A stretch of 64,000 nucleotides of DNA from Lineus longissimus (Eukaryota; Nemertea; Pilidiophora; Heteronemertea; Lineidae): the NCBI RefSeq assembly GCF_910592395.1, contig NC_088315.1:498501-562500 (forward strand), written 5' to 3'. Below are positions 28,664-39,685 of this stretch, one piece after another; positions within the stretch are counted from its first letter, which is position 1, and every line of letters starts with the position of its first letter. A program made the position numbers and the translations under genes. The notes beneath the pieces were generated by a model. The model was not told the origin of the DNA, ran no database searches, and saw only the letters and a program-made list of their open reading frames with translations.

Positions 28664-29382
28664 CAGTTTTAGTTTGTTCGATAAGCTGAGTACAAAGATC
28701 GCCGGACTCGGATTGGTTTGAAAGGTATCAGCAATGTTGGATGATGGATGGAGGTAACTGACGAATGCTTCAAACTAAGAAAGGTTGCGTTTTCACGTCT
28801 CATTTTATGCAATATAGGCTAGTGGTGATCCGCATCTTACAATGTGCGGCTTTGTCTTGCAGATTGAGACCAGTGATGGGATTTAGAATATCTTTAGTTC
28901 AGCCTTAAATTGGATAAGACGTTCAACCAAGTCATCCCCTCTTTCGTCAATGACTGAGTCACAAGCAAGACATTGCCGTCATTCACAGAGGACGCCTGTA
29001 TCATATCGAGTGGAGGGCCTAAACGCCACGGGTTTCCGTCGCGACTTTCTTAATCCGGGCTCAAGACAGCACCAGTAGAAACAATTCATATTTCTTACAA
29101 AGACAGGTCGGGCGCCGCATCGTACGGGTCGTGACGGCTCTTGACCGAATCGACCGTCGTTAGAAGGTGGTACGCGAGTCAGCCAAAATCATTTCGCGCG
29201 CAAATGTTTTCAAGACTTCTATGATAAGTAACGGATGACGTGGAGAGTCGACAGTTATTCCTTTGATATGCAGATGCATTCCTGAGTGAGACTTTGTGAG
29301 AGTTCGTATTTAAACGACGAGCGTTCCCGAATCGTTGTCGCGTATGATGTTGCCGTATCCAGGGGTAGTTGGTCGCAACCAC

Positions 29383-32300
29383 CTATCGTCTTTTCGAAAA
29401 GCTAGCTAGGCATTTATCTAAGGCACCAGACTCTGGAACGAGACATCGACAAATAAATATGTGATTGAAATACCAAATAACTGCTGGGGCCAACGTATAC
29501 GGTGGCGACAGCGCGGGAAAACGCTCTGGTTGAATCAGACCTTTACAAAAGCTAAAAAGAAATGTCTCATAAAGTACATTCTGTTGTGATGACAATCTGT
29601 TCAAGATAGAGACAATGTTAGTACGTGAAGACTGCGGGGTTCTTCGCTGCTCATTACTGGATAGATCCTATCGCGGCTTGAACAACTCTCGGAATGAAGA
29701 TACTCATAATTGGGCCAGTCGGTCGAGGGGAAAGATAATCGCGACAGGTCTCATCATGATTAAGATGGAGGCGGGAGGAGCGGGAGAGAATTGGTAATGA
29801 GCTTTAAAGGTGCTAATCCAATGAATCAATGAGGTGTTGAAGAGGCCAGGAAGATTTTGAGAAGCGGTCTTGGAGAAAAGAGCAGATAAACCGATACTAT
29901 TATCCACAGCGGTTAACAGTACTTCTTAATCATTTTAACCATCTTCGCAATTTTTCAAAGCTCACCTTGTAATCTCAGGAAAACCATAAATTTATCCATC
30001 ATCTGAATGCCATGTTCTTTTCCTGCGGTGTCTTCTATTTTATTTGAAATGTCGAAAGCACCTTTGAATAGTCGCTTATTGAGATGACCGGTTCCTGCAG
30101 CGAAACACATTTAATGTAAGGTCACTTAAAACAATACAATGAAATATCAGCGACTTAACAAAACTAGACGCTACTCGCTTATTCTACTGCTCCTGTTGTG
30201 TTCAGACTAACTAATCAAATCCCTTGCCAGTGGCACTCACAGCCGCAGTGAAGGCAGATCAGCGGGTATAAACTCGAGGCGGACGGTTTATCGAGGGTTA
30301 AACGTAAAGGAGGGTTAGCTGAAACTTCTCAAATCAAAACCCATGAAGTTTTAAGAAATTTTGTTTTTTTTAAATGTTACTAAATCGCGTAACCTGCTTT
30401 GTCACATGTGCTTTGTCAATCGGTCCTAACGATCACAGTAGATGGTTGATCGGATTATATCACATCAGGGTTTTCCAAAATACGTTGAATTTCGCAATCG
30501 CTATGTTGATATTTCCCTAGCGACTCGTAATCCTGTGGATATGCGCAGCTCTCATCACCAAATTTGGGAAAAGGCCATTCAGATCCTTGAATTCTTTGTT
30601 CTCTTTTGACGTTATTTTTTAAACAGTATTGCGTTACTTTCATGTTGGCTTTGTCAATTTGTGGGGACGTGTTCAGAATGATAGTAGATTTTAAAATTTG
30701 CCTTCACTGTTGTATTAAAATTACCCACTTTTTACTTGCGACGGCCATGTTGACACCTAAGTTTCCACTCGCACGCGACAATCTCCCATGTGAGAAGTAT
30801 GTCGCATGTTTTGCTGTATGGTGAGGAGGACCAGAAAAAGGGGAAGTGTACTCCCGTCGGTTGGTCGGTTTTTTAGGTACTTTAAAAAAGTGCGAAAGGA
30901 GTTTCTTTGCTGTTCACTGCAAAGGTCAATCCAAGTGATTAATTATAGCGCGAGCTGACTTTTTCAGTTTCCACGACAAGAGCGCCGATTTCCACCTCGG
31001 CGGGATGTGAGACTGAGTCATTCGTTGAGAAGTCAAAAATCGTGGTCGGCTTACCGTAAATCCATGGGCCTGGGGGCATCAGGTTCCCTCTGGTAGCTTC
31101 ACGCCTCTGAGGTTTGCCTAGTAAAACATAAGAGAACACTAGTCTTGCAGATCACATAATCAGATAATGGGCAATAAGGGGGTTATTAGGCCGACTAAAA
31201 TACTACTAGACCGAACTGGAATATCTTTCTACAAGTAAGAAAAACTCCATCTACCCATTCTTTGGGTCTCTGCGCGGTTGAAGAACAGAATGGTCGGCAG
31301 TTTTTTGGGCCGCCCTGTATAGCACTTAGATGTCTTCTTCATGTATATACATGTGTACACCATCGGAGTAAGTTTTAGGTCATGAAAACTGAAGCACGTA
31401 ATTTCACTCTGTGTTAATGGAAGAGTTTCTAGAGAAGCTTTCACCTCGTTATCTGCAATCCCGACTCCATACCTGGCAATTTTCACCCCTAACTTAGCTT
31501 CCAATGCTTATGTGAATTCACAAAAAAAACATTATTGACATTCTTAGCCTTTTGGTTGTCTCTCATCTTGAACCCAGTCATGGGATTAGAGCGTTCGAGT
31601 TTGAGGCACCGTTTATTTCAGCAACATGGGTATGAACACTGGACTGTTGGAACGCCGGCCTCTTAACCTCCTAGTCAGGAACCAGAGATAATCTACGCCT
31701 CACAGCTGATACGATCTTGAGTACATTATTATTTCTCCACAAGACTTCCTGCTTACATCCTGGAATCATCATAAAGGTATCATTAATGAGTCCGGAGACC
31801 ATCTGCACCCGTAATGAGTGACTGAAGGACGGCCTGGACACTGGGGCCCGAAGGTCATGGTCTCAGGAGAACCATACCTTTACCCGACACCTACAAATAG
31901 GGAAGGAGACAAGGGGACATTTCTAGGATAGGAAAGCACCGCCTGTTCCCCGCACGGGTAGTGTCTACAGAGCTTCTTGTTGGAAACACGTTTTGGTAAA
32001 TCTCGATAAGTTATTCGGCAAATCAAGACGACACCAATGTGATAGGAAAATGAACTTTTGAATTTGGCCTGTTTCACAATCTAGGTTGTGTGTGTGTTCA
32101 TTTCATTATCATGCCGTTCATAATCTGAGACAATATACGTCACGTCCTCCCAGGATCACCAGAAACTCGAAGGACTATCTTAAAGGATCCTCACATCGAA
32201 GCTGAATTCAGTCAACTACTTCGACTTCAAAATATGATTCACAGTTCAAGAATAGAAACGTTATAACTTACCTCCAAAGTCACTGCTCAACTGAAACGAA

Positions 32301-35300
32301 AATGATTATATCTACGCTAGAATACAATTTTATCATAATACGTACAGAACGGGAAAAATATGCCTTGGAAACCCGAATTGACGTGAACTTTTAGGATGTC
32401 AGAAAATAAGGCATTGTGAAGAGATTTGGCAGGAGGATAGAATGTTGTCAGTAATCATGACAAAAGTTTGCTCAATTTCCTCCTTAATCAGCATAACTGC
32501 ATTGTCTCAATCTGACACAGGCCTCGGGCGGCTCTTCTATCAATATCCATCTCCATCGTTAGGTCGATCATGCCATCATCGACCAAAGGCAGGTACTCTA
32601 GCGTAAGCCTTCCCAATATCGAGTACTCACGAAATGTTCTAAGAAAAACCCAAATAGCACGGATGTGGGCAAGGGAGGTCGCTGCTGGCCATGAGGCAGT
32701 TTGCTGTTGGTCTTTGTCACTGACAATACAACAACAGCCTTGATATTGTTTGATAAACATGTTTTTATCTGAGTTAGACGAAAATGGTGACAGTGCGAGG
32801 TGGATGCGTGGAGTCTGATGCACCATGTACATTTACTGGATCATGGCGAGCAGTGTACATTGTACTTTTAATGATGAAAAAACATGAAGAGAAAGATGAA
32901 TAGACATTCGCTGCTCGATATTTACCTTTGGACTCAGAAGAAATTGCAAGAAAATAATTGTCATTGATAGTAAACCTGGTAAAAGGTCTGTTTGGTCAAG
33001 CATCGAGAGATTGTTTGTTTTTTGTTACGTTCAGTTACTTTTATCTCAAAGATGACGTACTGTTGCTATTAACGTGCAGCCAGAAGCAACATGAGCATGT
33101 GAAAAGGAAAGAGAGTAACATTTTTACGTTTGATCGGAAACAAATGTACATTATGACCATTGCTTTTATGTCACTCTGTACTCTTATACGCATCTCAATT
33201 ATAACCCTAGGGTATACACAAGAAATGGTAAAGGAATCGTAAGCTGCCAAACTGAGGCCAATCGTCGGCTATTCTTGGGTAAACGGTCTTTTGCATGGAA
33301 TGTGGGATGAAGGCATATAATGTGGAAAAATCTATTGTTATTTCTCTCCCGTTGAAATGAAAACAGGATCGTACATGTTGTCATCAAACGGAATGATCAA
33401 CGGGCAGCTTTCCAACCGCCATGTTACAGTAACATATCGAGTGCTATAAAAAACGGTTTGTACTTTCAGAGACACACCCGACTTTATCTAACACTGTACC
33501 GGTCCTTGATATCAGCTACCAATATTGTGTATGTATTCCTTTATTAGCCGATAGATTTAGGCCATTTTTTGTGGCCACCCGGTGTATCAAATAATGCGCT
33601 GAAACAGAAATCCCATAGCAGTTTTGAGACTCTTACACACATTGTGATTTCTAAGCTCGCCTCCCGAAATCTTATCTCCCGTCACTGGTTCAATATGGTA
33701 GCTTAATGCCCTCTTCCGCGTCAACTCATGCGACCCTCCAGGTGTAAGCGGTGGCGGCCTCCCCAATGACATGGCGACACTTCCGGTTGATTGCCGCCAA
33801 GACATTGCGAGACTTTATTTCGTTCAGGCCGTATGGACGTGGTCGAAGCCGCATACATGGTGGCAAAAAGACTATTCTCGATGGGTAGAGGTCACATTCT
33901 TACATTCCTCTCTGGAGGATCTCTGCTCAGTATTCTTTTGTAATGACTCTCACTAGAGTGAGAAAACATTGTAAGATATTGCAGTGCTTCATCTAAAATG
34001 TTGTTGGTGACAAAACACTCCTGGAGGTCGTCCGACGACTTTTTATGAGACAGCATATAAAACAAGAGTAGCAGAACCAACTTCTTCAGGCAGAACTGTT
34101 ACGATTGATCGGAAGGTTAGCGATTTATCTGTTTATGAGGGAGACCCAATATTTTTGTCTCTACATAATTTCTATACCATCCGCACATCCCTTGCACGTC
34201 GAAGGGCCCACATATAGACTATGGAGGTCCAACCGATGTCGAAATATGCCAAAAGATATGTATACAGAAAGAATCACATAGAATGAATATCAGCAAAAAA
34301 TATAGGGTAGAGCAACTGCCTGCGTATGATTCATACGAAGAGTAGGAGTAAGCCGTCTCGTTTCTTTAACAACCAAAAAAGATGCGGACCGGGGGTGAGA
34401 AAAAAACGAACTGATAAAACACAAAATCATTTTGCAAAGTGCCAAGTAAAGGTTACAAATTTGCATTCTACCAACCTGCCGCAAGTAAAGGTATTATCTT
34501 ACCTGCTTATCAACAACAAAACTATTGACACACGATGACACCTTTGCACTTTTCTCAAAGAGAACAAGTGATACGTGTTTTTGGTGTTCCCGCATTCGCT
34601 CGTCATCTCTGGTTCGTCACCATCTGAGCATTGGAATACCAAGGAATGCTAATAGGAATGCTTTCTTCAAAGTAAACAATGATATGTGTCTTATGACTCA
34701 AGGAAGAAAAAAAAGATCAGCCTGCGCTATATCACGGGAGCTATACTTGTTATCTCACTTAAGAAGATCTACCCATGCCTAACTTTCCTTTTTTGACAGC
34801 TGTTTATAACAATACGATATCATTGACACAAGCCACCTTAGCACATGCGACATCATCACAAATCGATGAAACAATAAAACAACCAATCACAGAGCAAATA
34901 CTATACTGCCCGGGTCTGCCCTGCAGCAAATGATATCTGCGTCAATTGATATCTGGTATTCCTGCTGGGGGCGGTGATCGTCTGCTGAGACGGATTGACT
35001 GATGTTACCTATCCATTATTTGCGGCCATGGGCTGATTTTTCATGGTCTGAAATACTTGACTACTGCCTCAAGTGTGGGGATGCGGACAGTTTCAGCAAA
35101 GCAATGTCCACTATGGTTACCACAGCGCTAGCAAACGACAATTGTTGTAGCATGTACACCAGAATAGGCAGATGTGATGACAAGCACTTGCCTAAGAGTG
35201 TTCTATAATGTGGCTTAAAATCAGACGGTAGACTGTCCGCTATGGTTGTATATGCATTGCCATGACTTTAGAATCTTTAACATCTTTAAAACGAATACTT

Positions 35301-35371
35301 ACTGCATTTGTAACTCTACTCGTGGCCATCATGAGCATGGAAATGGCGTACAGGCAAAATAAGACTTTCAT
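29383..35371 (-). CDS. Putative small secreted peptide precursor (neuropeptide-like), five exons
   Basis: Not recognised as a known family. Minus-strand exons are 35371-35303, 32290-32272 (19-nt microexon), 31117-31055, 30094-29966 and 29432-29383 (TAG). Each is bounded by AG acceptors and GT donors (GTAAGT, GTAAGT, GTAAGC, GTGAGC). All phases agree, giving 109 residues. Exon 1 is preceded by a good acceptor (GTTTTCAG at 35387-35380) and encodes exactly a signal peptide: MKVLFCLYAISML, then MATSRVTNA with Ala at -1 and -3 suited to cleavage. The mature part has dibasic sites RR (34-35), KR (57-58) and KRR (107-109, terminal). A 21-residue segment between the first two contains NLMPPGPWIYG. 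A longer, partly helical-looking segment (59-106) has a single Cys. This layout is that of a prohormone. The weak points are the microexon and the absence of a family match. An open segment at 32488-32650 could be an alternative exon. Confidence 0.55.
31118..32271 (-). other. Intron of the putative peptide gene with a short TE-end-like relic
   Basis: Contains a minus-strand TACAGGGCGGCCCAAAAAAC at 31316-31297, which resembles the termini of mariner-type elements. A similar CTACAGGGTGGCCCAGAAAA occurs at 2553 on the plus strand. No transposase was found. Confidence 0.3.
32291..35302 (-). other. Long first coding intron of the putative peptide gene
   Basis: About 3 kb. An open segment on the minus strand from an AG at 32642 to a TGA at 32488 (ending in ...GLCQIETMQLC) could be an alternative terminal exon, but it has no recognised homologue. 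Nothing else was supported. Confidence 0.3.
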
Positions 35372-36559
35372 ACACGTATCTGAAAACACAAGCAGAAAGA
35401 CGATTGTAGTATCATTTGTTTCCACGGACAGTAAAGAGGCGAGACGTGGCTTCTCACCAAAGTTACTCCGCAAATTTGCAGAGAGTGAACTTCTTAATGC
35501 GAGTGTTTGCCATCGCGATTCAGCGCGAGTTGCATCAGCCCCCTTTTTACATCTGTTCACTCATTGGACATTCCCGTCAACAAAGGAAAATGGCTACGCT
35601 TGGTCAGGTTTCACAATCCGAATTATCACCACCGGAACAGAAGTTATTTTACAAGTTAAGCGAAAACGAAATTTGTGGAATGGAGATTTGATTAAATCTA
35701 ATGGCGAAAAACAACGAAACCTACATTAGTTGGATTACACGAATATAAAGTTCAGTCGGGTTTTTTCATCAGGTAATAAAACAACCAAAAACGTTAAACC
35801 GGATTTTCAAATCCCCAGGACATTCTGTGGGAATGGCTGCTGGTATTATCTTTGGATCACCATGATAACCACACGACAATGCAGCTGAGAACTGTGAATT
35901 CTATTGAGTAAAAATCATGCCACCTCGAGGCGTAAATGGCCGACTGTCTGAATAACAATCGCGCTGATTGGCTATTCAAATCAACGAATTCAAAATCGAC
36001 CAATCTTAAAAAACATTACAGATCTGCATCAATGAAATGCATCCTTGACCGTTTTTATGATGACATTCATCCCTTGCATGTTTTGTATCGCACGATCATC
36101 ATGTTTAAATTACAATAATTGACATCACCGCAAAACACGAGGGATAAAAACCGTTTCTTTCATGTTTTTTTCTGATCGCTGTATACATTCCCTTGGCGGA
36201 TGACGTTTCATGGCAAGACCTCACGTCCGATTTGATTCTATTACTTGAGAAAGGCACTGACTAAGTTTGACATCGCTCAGTTTGCGCATGCACGTTGCTG
36301 AGCCCACTTACACCGGACTTTTGTTATAAACTGATTTTGGATTTTGGAAGGATGGCCTATTTGCTGTAGCTGGCAGCTGAAATCGGGACTCCGTGGTTTC
36401 TATTTTACAATGTTTACTCCAGTTGGCCTATTGTTCTCTCTTTCGGGCGCCAAATGTTAATTTGTTACCAAGTTTTTCAATAAAATATGTACCATAGATA
36501 GTTGTACAGCCGAAGGATGGAGAAGACCATATGCCCAAGAAGATCCCCTGCAGTGTAAA

Positions 36560-36755
36560 GTTAATACCACAGGTGGAAGCACAGACGTTTGGCCAACTTA
36601 TCAACAAAAAAGCTTGCCCAGGAGCTGAACCCGGGACCTATCGCAGCCTAAGCAAGAATCGTACCCCTAGACCAACGAGCCGTTCTATCAGCAATCTCAG
36701 GAGCTTACCTTTGTTACTGGTGTATTAATACAACAGGTGGCAGCACGGACAATTG
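36560..36755. repeat. Imperfect direct repeats flanking the tRNA-Pro-like sequence
   Basis: GTTAATACCACAGGTGGAAG followed by CACAGACG at 36560 recurs as ATTAATACAACAGGTGGCAG followed by CACGGACA near 36722. They lie either side of the tRNA-like segment at 36611-36681, about 160 bases apart. Confidence 0.6.
36611..36681 (-). pseudogene. tRNA-Pro(AGG)-like pseudogene
   Basis: The minus strand reads GGCTCGTTGGTCTAGGGGTA (A box), an anticodon loop TTAGGCT with AGG, and a B box GGTTCAGCTCC. The anticodon stem has a mismatch at its outer pair, the acceptor stem has one mismatch and two wobbles, and the loop base after the anticodon is changed. It is either a decayed tRNA-Pro copy or the head of a SINE. 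Confidence 0.65.
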
Positions 36756-38757
36756 ACCTGATACGCTCAGATAACGTTCAGATACGTTCAGGATGAAACC
36801 ACAGGAGAAATGGTTGTAGAATCGCCATACCATATAAAGGTCTTGGTATGTGATTTCGCTCAGATAGACTGTTTATTAAACCAGACCCTCATCACCGCTG
36901 TATGAAATTCAATCCACGAAAACACAAATTTATGTATTACTTTATTTGTAATAAAGGATAATGTTTCATGTTTTTATAATCTCCGCCAGATTTTTGTTTT
37001 CAGGTTTCAAAGTGGTTACAGCAGTGGTTACTTAATGAGCCCTGTTCTCGTTTCGAGTTGATGGAGTCTTAATCCGGGTTACCTTCTGTCTGGCGTCTGG
37101 AGAAAAAGTAAAACAGCCGGAAAAAAATACGGTCAGCTGTTCACAGCGAATCCGACTTCCATCCCGCACATGACAATCAGATTACGACTTTACGGTCGTC
37201 ATATTTGGTTTTTCTATTTGGCTGGCTAACATTTGAGCTCATTGTACCAAAGGTGGTGCCTCCTACTAGAAGATAGCTTTAATTTTTGTTTGCCATTTCG
37301 ATGGAGTTTCTCTTCTATTGCAAGTTTGGTTGTTTTTCAGCGTGTGGTAGTGGCGACATGTTGTGCACAGTCGTTAAGAGGATTAGATAGCTCGGTTCGG
37401 ATTGGCTCATTGATGATGGACCGGAAGAGGAAAGTGCATGATGGGAAAAGTTTTGTTTGGATAAGAATCTTATCCATGGTCACACTTAATAGAACAGTCT
37501 TTGTTTTGATAACCATATCTCCCGATTATCACGACACACCGAGTAGAATCTCAATGAGCGTCTGTTATTGCCCGCTGGTTTGTGACTGGATGAGTCAATC
37601 CAGTAGTGCGCATCGGACACCGTCAAGGTCACCAACAATGTCGCCGCCAAGGTCACCACCAAGGCCACCCACAAGGTCACAAGGTTTAGGATAGGATGCA
37701 AATTACACCTTCAGGTTAAATCACCCGGAAAAGCTCATCCTTTCCTCAGGCCAACACAGCACGATACTTGAGAGAAAGGATGAAAATAGCAGTGATTACA
37801 AATGTTATGCTCTTTCTCTCAACCAACGCGATACTTGATAGAAAAGATGTTTGACAATTAATGCCATATCCATATTGAACATAACGCAATATAGACGTGG
37901 GACAGGCAACGGTAGGTACACTTTGCTATGGGAAATAGACGTAATTACGGCATGCAGGCAATGATTACAATGCCGTGGTAATGGACACCGTTATTATGGT
38001 CGTATCTTGAGATTACGTGTGTATAGTGTGTCTGCGATTGCTGAACATTTCCCCGAGGATTAAGACCTCTGTCTTTGTAGTCTCTATTTTCATAGCAAAA
38101 TAACAGCGACGTTTTCCTATAGCACTTTACACTGCAAGTAGGGCCAGTCAGTATCAAAGCGATTTACTCCTGAGCATTAACGCCAAAGATCCGCTCTTCC
38201 CGTGGGTAAATGTGCAAATAGTACAATACGCTAGCAGCTCTTGAGCCAAGATACCGCCGGAACCTTGAATATAAGTTTATACAGTTTTTAGTGAAGAAAC
38301 ACAGTCGAAAGTTTTACAAAACAAAGGGGGCCATTAGTCGCCACCTCTCTAAAAGCGGAAGTGAGCAAAGACACTTCCGTAGTCGTTTCGATAATGCCCA
38401 TAAGCTGATTGCCGATGTTCAACTTTTCACTTCAACATCTCATAACTTTTAAAATTCACTACAATCCTTTCCTGTCTAATCCGAACTCGGACATTTTAGT
38501 TTTTTTGCTGTCACCTGTGTCATATAGGTATAAGCTTTATATCGGATATCGTTGGGCTATACTAATCTGTCAGGAAGAGAGTACCTTCCCAAATCGAGCA
38601 AAAATATGGATATATCAAATAAAACACTCGAAACCATCCTTTCCTGACCTCGGCAGGCGACCTTCTCGCTCAACTTCTTCTGGTACTTTCGTCGGTACTG
38701 TGCCTTTCTCCCGCCGGCTGCCTTGAGTCGGCCTATCATTCTTGCCGCATCTCTTCC

Positions 38758-39291
38758 CAGGGCCGTATTTAGAAGTGGGGCAGGGGGGGCAGCTGCCCCC
38801 CCTGTGCAATAAATGTTGAAAAAAAAATGTTCACTTTCAGACAGTAATAAAAAGACAAACTAATCTTAGCCATAGCTTTACCAGCATGATAGCAGCATAT
38901 GGATAGCAGATGTTATCAACTCAGGTGCAACCCTATCTGACCAGTCCAGTGCCCTGACCCTAGTCTTCTATGGTTATACACAATGATGCAACATTAGGTA
39001 AAGACTAGCTTGTTATTGCTTGTTAACGGTAGGCCTATCCTGCACAATTAAAACTATGAAAATTAACATTTTCTGTCCAAATGTGGTATTTTCGTAAAAT
39101 ACTTCATAAAAGTGGTCCTTTTTTAGAGTAAAACTACTATTGATTCACACTTCCAAATGCCAGGAAAATGCCATTTCAGACCTTTTATTTTCAAATTTTT
39201 CTGGTGGGCCTGCGGCGCATGCAGAATGCAGATCGCCTTCGGCGATCTATCCCACTGCCCCCCCTGGACAAAAAAGTTAAATACGGCCCTG
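38758..39291. mobile_element. MITE-like element with terminal inverted repeats
   Basis: The ends are CAGGGCCGTATTTAG at 38758 and CTAAATACGGCCCTG-type on the other strand (TTAAATACGGCCCTG ends at 39291). The flanking bases CTTCC lie before the left end and after the right end, a possible 5-bp target duplication. Inside each end is a G/C-run motif (CAGGGGGGGCAGCTGCCCCC left, CACTGCCCCCCCTGG right) and a perfect palindrome GATCGCCTTCGGCGATC near 39233. No transposase frame is present, so it is non-autonomous. Confidence 0.8.
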
Positions 39292-39612
39292 CTTCCGTGT
39301 CCTCATCGGAAAGTCTTTTGTTATCAGCGGTATACTACTATCTCAAAAGTTCTTTACGAAAGTAAATATTTACAACTGAATTCGTTTTTTATCACTTTGA
39401 AACTCAAATAATGCTTTCCGTTTGGCGAGGAGTCGATAACGTGACGAGGACCTTAGGACCTATTGGGCCTAGATTTTGTACCAGTCGCAAAAAAGTGAAA
39501 CCAAAATACCAAGTGGTTTCGTCTTTCAGGTAACTTCAATAACTTCATGTTCGTTGTCGCCTTCCTCCACCATCCCTTTGGCAGGAAGGTAAGATTTCAA
39601 GCAAAAAAATTC

Positions 39613-39685
39613 CGACCCCGGCAGGACTCGAACCTGCAATCTTCTGATTCGAAGTCAGACGCCTTATCCATTAGGCCACGAGGCC
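39613..39685 (-). tRNA. tRNA-Arg(TCG): tRNA-Arg, anticodon TCG
   Basis: The 73-nt intronless cloverleaf on the minus strand begins GGCCTCGTGGCCTAATGGAT. The A box is TGGCCTAATGG. The anticodon arm is CTGAC-TTCGAAT-type with TCG at loop centre. The B box is GGTTCGAGTCC, with T stem GCAGG/CCTGC. The acceptor stem pairs GGCCTCG with CGGGGTC, using two G-U wobbles, and the discriminator is G. All arms pair, so it looks functional. Confidence 0.96.

Noticed and set aside
32488-32832. Minus-strand open frame of 114 codons with a possible acceptor at 32642
   Set aside because: It could be an alternative exon of the peptide gene, but there is no family match and no phase test that favours it over the microexon.
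35262-35729. Plus-strand open frame of 155 codons
   Set aside because: It is opposite the signal-peptide exon of the minus-strand peptide gene, which has better splice and signal evidence.
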